A DNA stretch of 37,109 bases from Acetobacterium sp. (GCF_030652775.1 NZ_JAUSPS010000010.1:83280-120388); one strand, 5' to 3'. Positions 16,796 to 24,522 are shown, counted from the stretch's first letter. A program made the numbers and translations. The notes: generated by a model not told the origin, from the sequence alone.

Positions 16796-16901
16796 CACAA
16801 GCGACCTGAAACGTCGCGCTAATTATGATTTTGCCTCTTGTTGTTATGGTCAGTTTGCCACATTTATGCTGGTCTGACAAGCGAAACGACCCTGTGTCAT
16901 C
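16796..16901. repeat. Dispersed repeat, copy A (REP/MITE-like)
   Basis: About 105 bases running from ACAAGCGACCTGAAACG to GACAAGCGAAACGACCCTGTGTCAT. It is clearly related to 19201-19308 over its whole length (shared blocks TTGCCTC/TTCGCCTC, GGTCAG/AGTCAG, CCACATTT, TGACAA-CGAAACG). It lies between selO and the MarR gene. Confidence 0.7.
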
Positions 16902-16912
16902 TTTAACCTTTT

Positions 16913-17335
16913 CTATCCGATTAATTTACTCAGCATCTTTAGAAATTCTTTTCTCTCGTTTTCAGAATCCAGACGACCTAGCAACGTATCCATGATCTTT
17001 AGTTCTAGTTCATAATGCTCATTAATTGTCTGCTTACCATCGTCTGTCAATGTTATAGAATAGGATCTTAAATCTTCCTTACAGATAACTCGCTCAATCA
17101 GTCCGCTCTTTTCCATTCGCTTAATTGCACTACTCAATGTACTTGGGCTAACCGAAAGCTTAGTGCCTAAATCTCTCAACATCATTGTTTTATTTTCTTC
17201 CAACAATCTAAGTATATTCACATCAATTATCGATGCACCTTTTAATTTCTCGGTACACACAGTTACATCTCCACTTATCATTATCTTGTGCCATAACTGT
17301 AGCAACTGCTCTGAATTCACTTTTTTTCCACTCAT
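16913..17335 (-). CDS. MarR family transcriptional regulator
   Basis: A 140-residue winged-helix regulator. The DNA-binding region 'LLEENKTMMLRDLGTKLSVSPSTLSSAIKRMEKSGLIERV' (about residues 40-80; quoted for location) and the wing with 'DLRSYSITLTDDGK' are typical of MarR. It would bind a palindrome as a dimer and be released by a ligand or oxidation. It lies 12 bases after a nitroreductase-family gene, and AAAGGA precedes the ATG. The perfect inverted repeat over the shared promoter (18142-18176) is its likely operator, so the pair looks autorepressed. Confidence 0.9.
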   Translation of the reverse strand: MSGKKVNSEQLLQLWHKIMISGDVTVCTEKLKGASIIDVNILRLLEENKTMMLRDLGTKLSVSPSTLSSAIKRMEKSGLIERVICKEDLRSYSITLTDDGKQTINEHYELELKIMDTLLGRLDSENERKEFLKMLSKLIG

Positions 17336-17347
17336 GCTTTTTCCTTT

Positions 17348-18136
17348 CTAAAAAAATATACTTGCTACATATTTTGTTGCTTTTTCTTGAGTATAACATT
17401 CTAGAGGGTAGCTCTCAATCGAAATATTAACATTATCACAGATTTCACTTGCACATAGATAGAAATGCGACATAAAAATTCCAGCATCTATTCTACTGTT
17501 GCCGATCAGAAAAAAATCTGCTCTTTTCTCTTTAATAATTACTCTTACTGGTTGTCCATTATTTGATGACGGTGCCAAAATAGACATTTTTACTAACATG
17601 GCAATCTCTTCGGCCGCTTTCACTTCAGGGTAATTCATCCAGATCTCTTTAATTTCTTTTCTTTTTGTGCTTCCAGCAATCTTTCTAAAACTACTATTTA
17701 AAAATCCGCCCTCCTGTGCTGCGCCAAATGCTATTACCACGCCAATCTGTTCTTTTTCCTTAACATTAAATTTTAAATTCAATGCCTTTCTATCAAAAGT
17801 ACCTAGCCAACAAGTTCCATATCCAGCTGATGTAAGTTTCAGCACTTCTGGTTCCAATGCAAATCCTAGTTCTTGCATTCCTTGGTCATCTTCGCATATT
17901 CCGATTATACAATATGGTGCGTTAATTTTACCAACTCCCCATAAAAAACCTAGTTTAGCAACTTCTGTTTCATCTTCAGCCGTCAAGACTTCAAATCTCA
18001 CCCTGGAAGTGCCGAATTTAGATGTGTAATTCTGCAAATCATTCTTTACTTCTATTACAATATTTCTTTCTACGCATGTATCCTTATACCTTCTCACCGA
18101 TTTTCTTGTCTGTATGCTTTCTCTTAAACTCATCAT
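17348..18136 (-). CDS. Nitroreductase-family protein (FMN-binding, duplicated-lobe type)
   Basis: A 262-residue flavin-fold protein. The N-terminus 'LRESIQTRKSVRRYKD' is the classic nitroreductase opening, where Arg-Ser-Arg binds FMN phosphate. A second, lower-similarity lobe ends with 'LAPSSNNGQPVRVII' and 'AGIFMSHFYLCASE'. This arrangement matches the 'putative TM nitroreductase' family (PF14512-like) rather than NfsB. It probably reduces quinones, nitro compounds or another electrophile with NAD(P)H, but the electron acceptor is unknown. AAAGGGG precedes a double ATG. It is the first gene of an operon with MarR and is probably induced when MarR leaves the operator. Confidence 0.85.
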   Translation of the reverse strand: MMSLRESIQTRKSVRRYKDTCVERNIVIEVKNDLQNYTSKFGTSRVRFEVLTAEDETEVAKLGFLWGVGKINAPYCIIGICEDDQGMQELGFALEPEVLKLTSAGYGTCWLGTFDRKALNLKFNVKEKEQIGVVIAFGAAQEGGFLNSSFRKIAGSTKRKEIKEIWMNYPEVKAAEEIAMLVKMSILAPSSNNGQPVRVIIKEKRADFFLIGNSRIDAGIFMSHFYLCASEICDNVNISIESYPLECYTQEKATKYVASIFF

Positions 18137-18141
18137 TTCCC

Positions 18142-18176
18142 CTTTCGTATATTACGTATTTCGCAATATACGAAAG
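18142..18176. promoter_or_regulatory. Perfect 12-bp inverted repeat, probable MarR operator
   Basis: CTTTCGTATATT (18142-18153) is mirrored by AATATACGAAAG (18165-18176) around an 11-base spacer. It touches the -10 box and covers the transcription start of the nitroreductase-MarR operon. Confidence 0.75.
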
Positions 18177-18202
18177 ATAACATATGTTTGCCAAATTGTC
18201 AA
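18174..18202 (-). promoter_or_regulatory. Promoter of the nitroreductase-MarR operon
   Basis: Minus strand: TTGACA (18202-18197), 17-nt spacer, TATCTT (18179-18174). The -35 is perfect and the -10 matches four of six. It overlaps the inverted repeat. Confidence 0.7.
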
Positions 18203-18226
18203 GCGTCCAGTCTTGAATTAAAAATT

Positions 18227-19078
18227 TCAATAACTACTTTTCCCTTTCAATAAACCGGCAGCTTTTCTTTTCAGTAGTATTATTGCGATTGCTCCGACAA
18301 AGAAAACTCCTTCAATCGCATAAAGCACAATGGGTTGCGTGGACTCATTTAAACTTGAAGTCAGAAAGAAAAGCAAATCGCCAAAGATAAAATTGTTTAT
18401 AATATGTAACAGGATGGCCCATTTTATAGAATATTTCATGGCGACATATCCAAATACTAGACCAACCAGAGTCGCAAAGATACTTTGAATCAGATTACCA
18501 TGAAAAGCTCTAAAAATCACTGCGGACATAAAGATGGCATAATAAGTTCCGTACTTTTGAAATCCTCTCATGACAAAACCACGAAAAATAATTTCTTCCG
18601 CAATCGGACCAATAAAAGAAGCATATAAGAACATCGATATCGTGCTGCTGCCACTGGATGCACTCTCAATCTCGCCCAAAATGCTAAATCCAAACTGGTT
18701 GAGGGAAGTCTCAATTCCTGCACCCAGCAAACTAAAAACAGCCTGAGCAGACATAAAAATTGTCAGTACTACCAAAAATGATACACGGGTCATTTTCTCT
18801 TGCGAATGAAACATTAATTTCCGATAGTCGCATTTTCGAAAATAAAACAATAAAAAGAGCAGCCCTATGAACACCGCAATGATACTTGAAGTTCCGCTAT
18901 TCATTGCCTCACTAGCCATTTGATCAATAGCAGAATCGATATTTACTTCATTATTACTAGTAAAAAATGGTATCATGCTTAGAATCATACCTACAATAAC
19001 AATCAAAAACATCATCAGTTCATATACAAGGACACCTCTGGCTAACTTGTTTGTGTTTTTTCGACCTCTTTTTTTCAT
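18227..19078 (-). CDS. CPBP-family intramembrane metalloprotease (CAAX protease-like)
   Basis: A 283-residue polytopic membrane protein with about seven or eight hydrophobic segments. The family motifs are present: 'EEIIFRGFVMRG' (EExxxR), 'FRAFHGN' (FxxxH) and 'LLHIINNFIFG' (HxxxN/D), which form the zinc-dependent active site. Such proteases process prenylated or peptide substrates; in Gram-positive bacteria several act in bacteriocin self-protection. A weak ribosome site precedes the ATG. It is on the minus strand after the nitroreductase operon promoter and appears monocistronic. Its substrate is unknown. Confidence 0.92.
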   Translation of the reverse strand: MKKRGRKNTNKLARGVLVYELMMFLIVIVGMILSMIPFFTSNNEVNIDSAIDQMASEAMNSGTSSIIAVFIGLLFLLFYFRKCDYRKLMFHSQEKMTRVSFLVVLTIFMSAQAVFSLLGAGIETSLNQFGFSILGEIESASSGSSTISMFLYASFIGPIAEEIIFRGFVMRGFQKYGTYYAIFMSAVIFRAFHGNLIQSIFATLVGLVFGYVAMKYSIKWAILLHIINNFIFGDLLFFLTSSLNESTQPIVLYAIEGVFFVGAIAIILLKRKAAGLLKGKSSY

Positions 19079-19200
19079 TTATTTTCATTTGTTTCAACCT
19101 TACTATCCAATATTTGATCCCCTTTACTATGTTTTGTATCAATCATAACTCTGGACACTTCTCTATCGACGCTTTTGTTGTGAGTTTTTTTCACTAAAGA

Positions 19201-19308
19201 CAACAAACGACCTGAAACGACTTGCCGTTTCTGATTTCGCCTCATGTTATTTTAGTCAGTCTACCACATTTGTGCTAGCCTGACAAACGAAACGTCACCC
19301 CTGTCATA
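19201..19308. repeat. Dispersed repeat, copy B (REP/MITE-like)
   Basis: About 108 bases from CAACAAACGACCTGAAACGA to GACAAACGAAACGTCACCCCTGTCAT, aligned along its whole length with 16796-16901. It lies between the CPBP gene and the FtsX remnant. The rest of 19079-19335 shows no gene. Confidence 0.7.
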
Positions 19309-19335
19309 CTCATAACAGCGGTTCTTTTTGAAATT

Positions 19336-19797
19336 TTGGCGGTGTGTTTGGCTTCATCAAAAGAGAAAGACTGAACATCGCCATTGTTCCGGCCTTGATC
19401 TTTATGTACAGCTTTGTCGTGCTTCTCATGCTAATCGGGTTTACCAATGTGATCCGTACAATGTCCACCAATGTACGGATGCGCTCCCGTGAATTTGCCA
19501 TTTTACAGAGTGTGGGCATGACAGCGGCAGGATTGAAGCAGATGCTGAACCTCGAGAGCGTTTTATGTTCGATGAAAGCGCTCATGTATGGCCTGCCAGT
19601 TGGAATTATCGTGAGCATTTTTATAAATTTACCGATTCGATCGGTGTTTCCCATTCCGTATGCGTTGCCGTGGCTTGCCATCGTACTGTGCGTGCTCGCA
19701 GTATTTCTGATCACCTGGAGCACTTACCCGCTATGCCGCCCATCGACTGCAAAAGCAGAATATCATTGAAACAATACGGTCGGAAAGCGGGCGATAA
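19336..19797 (+). pseudogene. C-terminal remnant of an FtsX-like permease, frameshifted
   Basis: Only the last ~150 residues of an FtsX permease remain: a helix 'FMYSFVVLLMLIGFTNVI', the hallmark 'MRSREFAILQSVGMTAAGLKQML' (quoted to locate it) and two more helices. The frame is lost near base 19727. After a one-base change the expected tail 'YAAHRLQKQNIIETIRSE' continues to a stop at 19795-19797. A stop codon precedes the remnant in frame at about 19327, so no upstream part survives. It is related to, but distinct from, the C-terminus of the permease at 602-3184. No ATPase is nearby. Confidence 0.85.
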
Positions 19798-19798
19798 A

Positions 19799-19945
19799 TC
19801 ATCGGAGATACCTGATGCTACCAGTATTTTGCCAGATAATTCGGGTTTCCCGACAAATAATATATCCCGTTGCCAGAACGAAAAATCCACAACCGCTTTT
19901 TCGCAAGCGCTTGTTGATTTTTTGCATTGCAGTTTCGTTTGTCAT
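19799..19945 (-). CDS. Candidate 48-aa small protein with one hydrophobic segment
   Basis: An open frame of 48 codons starting MTNETAMQKINKRLRK, with GAGG seven bases before the ATG. A basic amphipathic start is followed by a hydrophobic stretch 'CGFFVLATGYIIC' and a basic tail, like many short single-pass membrane proteins. It begins 17 bases after the stop of another micro-ORF that itself overlaps the Nudix gene, so the three could be one transcript. It is not a known family to me. Its stop lies two bases from the end of the FtsX remnant on the other strand. Confidence 0.45.
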   Translation of the reverse strand: MTNETAMQKINKRLRKSGCGFFVLATGYIICRETRIIWQNTGSIRYLR

Positions 19946-19962
19946 GTTTATCGCCTCGATGC

Positions 19963-20058
19963 CTATTCCATGATCATCTTGCCCAAACCCAGCACCTGTC
20001 CCAATCGGCAGATACCGCAACCGCCTAAGCCCGTTAAGCACATAAGTTTTCGACTCAT
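19963..20058 (-). CDS. Candidate 31-aa Gly/Cys-rich peptide coupled to the Nudix gene
   Basis: The ATG overlaps the stop of the Nudix gene as ATGA (20058-20055), and GAGG lies just upstream inside the Nudix gene. This is the usual arrangement for translational coupling. The product has 31 residues beginning MSRKLMCLTGLGGCG, with three cysteines and eight glycines. A signal or metal-binding micropeptide is possible, but there is no family match that I can name. The stop is at 19963-19965. Evidence is positional only. Confidence 0.45.
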   Translation of the reverse strand: MSRKLMCLTGLGGCGICRLGQVLGLGKMIME

Positions 20059-20474
20059 ATTTCATCCTCATTAATTGTTCGCACTGTATCTTTAATCCAA
20101 TCTGGTATCGTGTCATTATCTATTATTTCTTTGATACTAAACCAATTATGCGAAATATGTTCGTTACTTAAAATTACGTTCTGACTATCACAATTACATT
20201 GATAAGTTAGTACTAGCAAATGCAGACCATCCGGCCTAATTAGAGTAGTCGCTAATTTCAAAGACAATTGCTCGACATTCAATGATGTTTCTTCCTGCAT
20301 TTCGCGCTTGGCAGCATCTTCTGGTGTTTCTTTGTAATTTACCCTTCCTCCCGGTAAATCCCAACTACTATCAGAAGCATCACCCTTTCTTTCATGTTCA
20401 GCTTTAGTCAACAACAGAACTTTTCCATCTAAATAAGCAATACATTTAATCGCTATAGCGAATTTGTTTTCCAT
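20055..20474 (-). CDS. Nudix hydrolase
   Basis: A 139-residue hydrolase of nucleoside-diphosphate-linked compounds. The complete Nudix box is 'GGRVNYKETPEDAAKREMQEET', that is G-x5-E-x7-RE-U-x-EE, with the metal-binding glutamates intact. It lies at about residues 42-63. GAGAG precedes the ATG. The substrate is not predictable; sanitising of oxidised nucleotides or sugar-nucleotide hydrolysis are the usual options. Its stop codon overlaps a possible micro-ORF, suggesting a small operon that ends at 19799. Confidence 0.93.
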   Translation of the reverse strand: MENKFAIAIKCIAYLDGKVLLLTKAEHERKGDASDSSWDLPGGRVNYKETPEDAAKREMQEETSLNVEQLSLKLATTLIRPDGLHLLVLTYQCNCDSQNVILSNEHISHNWFSIKEIIDNDTIPDWIKDTVRTINEDEI

Positions 20475-20571
20475 ATTTTTACTCTCACTTTTTTATTTTG
20501 GTTAACCTATCCATATACAAAGTTAATTTTGATGCACAAAATTAGCATTCCCCATTATTCGCGGTTTTTGC

Positions 20572-20713
20572 ATGACGAGGTGACGTTTCTAGATACTGCC
20601 ACCGGTTTCCTGCTGAAAATTTCAAATTAGTCGATTTTCTTTGCAATGGACTGTTCTCCCAGATTCTGGTTTTCGCTGCTCATAACTTGACAAGCGAAAC
20701 GTCACGATGTCAT
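20572..20713. repeat. Dispersed repeat, copy C, with inverted ends
   Basis: ATGACGAGGTGACGTTTC (20572-20589) and GAAACGTCACGATGTCAT (20696-20713) are inverted copies matching at 15 of 18 positions, about 106 bases apart. The right end (ACTTGACAAGCGAAACGTCAC) matches the tails of copies A and B. The layout is that of a small non-autonomous element or REP pair. Confidence 0.6.
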
Positions 20714-20738
20714 TCCCAAATCGAAAACACCAATTTTC

Positions 20739-20767
20739 TTTACATTTTTCTCGCTACCCCTTATACT
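20739..20767 (+). promoter_or_regulatory. Sigma-A type promoter
   Basis: TTTACA, 17-nt spacer, TATACT (five of six at each box), reading toward the 93-residue gene at 20846. Confidence 0.6.
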
Positions 20768-20799
20768 CAACATATGTCCATTTTACAGACCCTTAAAAA

Positions 20800-20820
20800 T
20801 GTTATCCGGATGTAATAACA
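20800..20820. promoter_or_regulatory. Small dyad in the leader of the 93-aa gene
   Basis: TGTTAT-N9-ATAACA, between the predicted transcription start and the ribosome site. It may be an operator or a short RNA hairpin. Confidence 0.3.
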
Positions 20821-20845
20821 CATTGATGATCGAGAGGTAAAAAAC

Positions 20846-21127
20846 ATGGTTCGAATTTGGGGAAAAATCATGAGAAACAACAAATTTTTAGAAGAAAAAG
20901 TTATCGAAATTGATAACAAATCCTTGCATATATATGATAAAGTCCAAGCTGCTTTAGAGACCTTCTGCCACGACTTTGATTTGGAAAAACCAATGTGGTT
21001 TGACAAAAATACAACAGAACTTAATCAGATTTCCAAGACAACTTTTCGTGAAGACCAGTTTATCGAATCGATTTGGTTTGATTATTTAGAAATCGAAATT
21101 ATCGACGATGGTAAAAAGAAGGCGTAA
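20846..21127 (+). CDS. Conserved-looking hypothetical protein (93 aa)
   Basis: A small acidic cytoplasmic protein beginning MVRIWGKIMRNNK. The pattern, with a short beta start, a helix 'DKVQAALETFCHDFDL', then 'PMWFDKNTTELNQISKTTFREDQF' and an acidic end 'DYLEIEIIDDGKKKA', resembles a widespread uncharacterised clostridial family, but I cannot give it a name. GAGAGG precedes the ATG, and it has its own promoter. There are no membrane segments. Function unknown. Confidence 0.75.
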   Translation: MVRIWGKIMRNNKFLEEKVIEIDNKSLHIYDKVQAALETFCHDFDLEKPMWFDKNTTELNQISKTTFREDQFIESIWFDYLEIEIIDDGKKKA

Positions 21128-21156
21128 ATATACCGGATGATTTAAATCAAAGTATC

Positions 21157-21198
21157 GAACGTCCCCCTGTCATTTTTTAAGTGACGAGGGAACGTTTC
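21157..21198. repeat. Palindromic REP-like unit (copy D), may terminate convergent genes
   Basis: GAACGTCCCCCTGTCAT and GTGACGAGGGAACGTTTC are inverted around TTTTTTAA, giving a compact hairpin between the convergent 93-residue and DUF6429 genes. The right half equals the left end of copy C (TGACGAGG-GACGTTTC). Confidence 0.6.
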
Positions 21199-21201
21199 AT
21201 G

Positions 21202-21465
21202 CTACTCCCAATCCGAAATATTATATTTATGCAATAAGCTTTGCGATAATTTAATTCCCTCTTCCGTAATTGCTACCGACTTGGAACGATGATTTCCCTG
21301 TCTGACATAATCTTCCTCATCCAGTTCATCAATAATACCAAAATCATATCCTTTCCAGCTTATATCCAGATTCGAGCCAAAGCGATCACTTTCATTAAAC
21401 CGTGTTAAATACATCAATACCATTGTCAATTCTTTAATTGCTTTCTCCGGGTTTGTCTTGTTCAT
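21202..21465 (-). CDS. DUF6429-like small protein
   Basis: An 87-residue protein. 'ELTMVLMYLTRF', 'SWKGYDFGIIDELDEEDYV' and 'SKSVAITEEGIKLSQSLL' match the general pattern of the uncharacterised DUF6429 family, probably a small winged-helix-like fold. AAAGGAG precedes the ATG. It is convergent with the 93-residue gene across a REP-like hairpin and lies downstream of the SWIM gene on the same strand. Function unknown. Confidence 0.75.
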   Translation of the reverse strand: MNKTNPEKAIKELTMVLMYLTRFNESDRFGSNLDISWKGYDFGIIDELDEEDYVRQGNHRSKSVAITEEGIKLSQSLLHKYNISDWE

Positions 21466-21581
21466 CTCAAATTTCTCCTTTATCCCTTCCTTTTAAAATT
21501 CGACCCAAAGCGTTCACTTTGACTTTAGACTTTAGATTCCAGTAACTAGTTCAAAGCCTTTGCTTTTCCCTACCTTATCGT

Positions 21582-23252
21582 TTAAACCTTGCGCAGTTCA
21601 TCGACAAAGGCTGGCTTCTTTTTATAAAAAATGACCAGCTCCTGAATAATCTTGTCCTGATTTTTTTGACCCGCAATCTTTTTGTACTGTTTGATGATTC
21701 TGCCAACGCTCTGATAATCACGTCTGTTTCGGGCAGCTCCGGCGGCGCCTTTGATATAGGCTTGATAAATTTCTATGACTTCATCTTTAAACTTTTCTTT
21801 AAGCATCCCAGCATAGGTTTCAATACTTTGCGGATTTTCTCTGACGTAATCCATGATCGCATCCAAATCTTTAGCATCGACAATCAGCGTTCGATACAAC
21901 TCTTTGCCACGCCAGTCTTTGAGGGCTTTTAATTCCTGCTTTAAGCCGTTATATAGTGCGGTTTCATTTCCGGGATCTAGTGCTTTCAGTTCCTGATAGT
22001 ACTCAAAATTTCCGTCCAATAACAGTTCTTTAGCCAACTGCTGCTGTTCATGCTTCTGGGATAGCTGCTTGTAAGCCGTATATCTTATTTTTTTCCATCT
22101 GGCGACTAAACCGGCAGCGTCGCGATCCTTTTTTTCTCCTTCCAAAGCCAGCTCAATCACACTCTGGAAATCTTTTTCCTTAATATGTTTATCAATCAGC
22201 GCTTCTCGAAACGATGAATAATTGAGATTCTGTCTGATAAATTCATCAACCTCTGCTTTCGCACCATACCGACTTTTTATTTCCAACTCAATCCGCAGTA
22301 AGGCTTCAACAACGTATCGCTGGTATGAATTTTTTGCGAATTTTCCGATCATCGCTTCAATTTTCTGATTTAGCTTGTTTCTCAGACTTTCAACCTCGGC
22401 AAATTCGATTCCGATTTGAAGCAGATCGATTCTAAAATCCTCCCACCCATCAAAAACGCTCTCATCAGATAGCTTAACTAACTTTTCAAATAGCTCAGTT
22501 TTTAAACCAATATCAAGATCCATGTTATTGGTTACAATATTTTCGATTGCGTCGATGGCCGCCGATACTAATTGACCGATGCTTCCATCTGAATCATCAG
22601 CATATTGAAATGCTTCAACCGCCTCAATAAGCAACATCGATGCAATATCCATAGCCAGGCAACTATCTTCGGTATCGTTGGCCACTTCCAGCAGTTCGTC
22701 CATTTCATCAGCAAATTCATCGGCTTCCCGATATTCAATATAGCCGCTTCGGCCCTGGTATTTGCTGACGATCGATTCCATCAGTCGTTTGCATTTTTGT
22801 AGTTCCTGTCGCGGATTTCCCTTTGAATATCTCATCATCAGACCGTTTTTCAAGATTTCATCCTTTTCTGCCATCTCGATGATAATCGTAATTAATTGTT
22901 CTTTTGTGAGGTTATCAAGTACCTCCGTCAGGAAACGCTGTTGGATTGCCCGTTCAATCTTAAGACCTTCGCTTTGTCTGTTGTCAATAATATCCGTTAA
23001 CACATAAAAGGCCGCCACCTGATGTTTACAGATTGGCCCAAAATCATAGGGGCAGTCACAACCCGTTTGCGTAATTTCGCCCTGATCATCGAATTTTACA
23101 AACACCTGATAAACTTCGGTTCCCGCTACGGTAAAAAGATAGTCCCGATCTCCCTGTTTGATCACTTCGTTGATTCTTCCCTCATCATAATAATCGTAGC
23201 CCCGGTCAAGGATCGTTTCGTCGATATGCTTTTCAAAATCATTCAGCTTCAT
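21582..23252 (-). CDS. SWIM zinc-finger protein (556 aa)
   Basis: A zinc-binding SWIM domain lies near the N-terminus: 'CDCPYDFGPICKHQVA' (CxC-x7-CxH, about residues 64-80), a likely DNA- or protein-interaction module. The rest is a long alpha-helical region, probably TPR/HEAT-like repeats, through to the C-terminus. Such stand-alone SWIM proteins are common in Firmicutes and uncharacterised; helicase association is known in other SWIM families but no helicase lies next to this one. GGGAG precedes the ATG. The start overlaps the 3' end of the DUF1810 gene by 14 bases, so the two are probably co-translated. Confidence 0.9.
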   Translation of the reverse strand: MKLNDFEKHIDETILDRGYDYYDEGRINEVIKQGDRDYLFTVAGTEVYQVFVKFDDQGEITQTGCDCPYDFGPICKHQVAAFYVLTDIIDNRQSEGLKIERAIQQRFLTEVLDNLTKEQLITIIIEMAEKDEILKNGLMMRYSKGNPRQELQKCKRLMESIVSKYQGRSGYIEYREADEFADEMDELLEVANDTEDSCLAMDIASMLLIEAVEAFQYADDSDGSIGQLVSAAIDAIENIVTNNMDLDIGLKTELFEKLVKLSDESVFDGWEDFRIDLLQIGIEFAEVESLRNKLNQKIEAMIGKFAKNSYQRYVVEALLRIELEIKSRYGAKAEVDEFIRQNLNYSSFREALIDKHIKEKDFQSVIELALEGEKKDRDAAGLVARWKKIRYTAYKQLSQKHEQQQLAKELLLDGNFEYYQELKALDPGNETALYNGLKQELKALKDWRGKELYRTLIVDAKDLDAIMDYVRENPQSIETYAGMLKEKFKDEVIEIYQAYIKGAAGAARNRRDYQSVGRIIKQYKKIAGQKNQDKIIQELVIFYKKKPAFVDELRKV

Positions 23253-23676
23253 CGGTTATTTCTCCCTTATCCAATTGATCGGCAGTGACTTCATCCAACT
23301 GACCACCAAAAAATTTATCCAGCACCGCCTTAAAGGTCGGATTCCCATCAACCAGATAAAACAGCGTCATTGACGATTTTAGTTTCACATCATCGGGCCG
23401 ACCAAATACCGCCGTGGCATCACGAGACTCCAGATTCAACAATTCCCCGGAAATCTCCAGTAAACGCGAACCTAGTAGCGGGTGGGCCAGATACGCCTTA
23501 GCTTCATGACGATTTGCGATTCCATAATACCGAGCCATTTCACTCCGACCCAGCCCTTTTAGCTGGGGAAAAACATACCACATCCAATGGCTGTGCTTGC
23601 GACCATTTTTTATTTCTATTAGTGCCTGCCGATAGCTTTCTTCCTGAGCTTTGACAAAGCGCTCAACTGTGTTCAT
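23239..23676 (-). CDS. DUF1810 family protein
   Basis: A 145-residue protein with the family signature at the N-terminus: 'VERFVKAQEESYRQALIEIKNGRKHSHWMWYVFPQ' (located at residues 4-38) and 'SRDATAVFGRPDDVKLKSSMTLF'. DUF1810 proteins are small, helical and uncharacterised. Its 3' end overlaps the SWIM gene, implying a shared transcript. GGAGAGG precedes the ATG. No function is assigned. Confidence 0.9.
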   Translation of the reverse strand: MNTVERFVKAQEESYRQALIEIKNGRKHSHWMWYVFPQLKGLGRSEMARYYGIANRHEAKAYLAHPLLGSRLLEISGELLNLESRDATAVFGRPDDVKLKSSMTLFYLVDGNPTFKAVLDKFFGGQLDEVTADQLDKGEITDEAE

Positions 23677-23713
23677 ATGTTGTTCCTCTCCTTCGTTTTA
23701 ATTACGCTGCTTT

Positions 23714-24463
23714 TCAATATTTAAGTATTCTCTTTAAGTAGGCGACATCTATCAAATTCACGGTCTCAAATTTTCCTTTATAGAACACTCCCCAGTTATT
23801 GAAAACGCAAGGCAGTTCCTTTGCTTTTTGGAGCGTATCCACTTGAATTAACGATACCGGAACCGCATTTTCTTCACAATACTGTTTGATCTTCTCAATA
23901 TTTTGATAGATATAGGGGCATTGCATATCATAGTAAATTGTGAGCTCCTTACTATCAATTTCTTGGTTTTTAACATTGTGGGCGAACTTTGGCGTTGTTC
24001 CGTCAAAAGAAAGTGCCAGCAATTCATAGCCATTATCGGTGGTATCAACAACCTCAAAGCCGAACTTCTTCACAAATGATTGGTCAGAAAGCCAGGATTT
24101 TTGTTTTTTTGCTCCAAGCATACAAAGGCCGGATTTACCCTTTTCTTTGGCATCAGCCAAACAATACTCTAGCAGCGATTTCCCATACCCTTTTCCTTTG
24201 TGACTGCCAGAGACCCATAAGCAATACAGATAATAATAGTTGTCGCCCGTTATGGGAACCCAAGCGGTTTCAAGCGGCGCATATTCAATAAAAACCGTCG
24301 CCTTTTCATTTAACTTCCTAAAGACATGTCCTTCATTGAGCCTTGCTGAAAGCCATTGTCGCTTTGCGTCAATACCTTGATGGGGCTTTTTACTGCGGAT
24401 AATGCAGCATAAATGCTCACCCGCAAGATTTTCTGTTGTTAAGTTTACAAAATCAGTACTCAT
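23714..24463 (-). CDS. GNAT acetyltransferase with C-terminal YoaP-like domain
   Basis: A 249-residue protein. The first ~150 residues form a GNAT acetyl-CoA-dependent N-acetyltransferase, with the acetyl-CoA-binding turn 'GKGYGKSLLEYC' around residues 93-104 and the beta-strand pattern 'YYLYCLWVSGSHKGKGYG'. The C-terminal 80-90 residues look like a YoaP-type thioredoxin-like domain, with 'YYDMQCPYIYQNIEKI' holding a single cysteine. The same fusion occurs in Bacillus YoaP. The acceptor substrate is unknown. GCGAGGG lies before the ATG. It is monocistronic, divergent from the ABC exporter. Confidence 0.9.
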   Translation of the reverse strand: MSTDFVNLTTENLAGEHLCCIIRSKKPHQGIDAKRQWLSARLNEGHVFRKLNEKATVFIEYAPLETAWVPITGDNYYYLYCLWVSGSHKGKGYGKSLLEYCLADAKEKGKSGLCMLGAKKQKSWLSDQSFVKKFGFEVVDTTDNGYELLALSFDGTTPKFAHNVKNQEIDSKELTIYYDMQCPYIYQNIEKIKQYCEENAVPVSLIQVDTLQKAKELPCVFNNWGVFYKGKFETVNLIDVAYLKRILKY

Positions 24464-24522
24464 GTGTACCCTCGCTTTACATCTAAACTTATATTCTTAT
24501 TTTTTGCCTTAATTGCCAACGC

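Larger units (their letters stand above)
20475..20845. other. Intergenic region: REP-like element, promoter and dyad
   Basis: There is no gene in these 371 bases. They contain the repeat-like element C (20572-20713), a forward promoter (20739-20767) and a small dyad (20800-20820), each listed separately. Confidence 0.6.

Noticed and set aside
19799..20116. 105-codon minus-strand frame overlapping the Nudix gene end
   Set aside because: Its first half runs through the Nudix 3' end in another frame; the two shorter frames with ribosome sites fit better.
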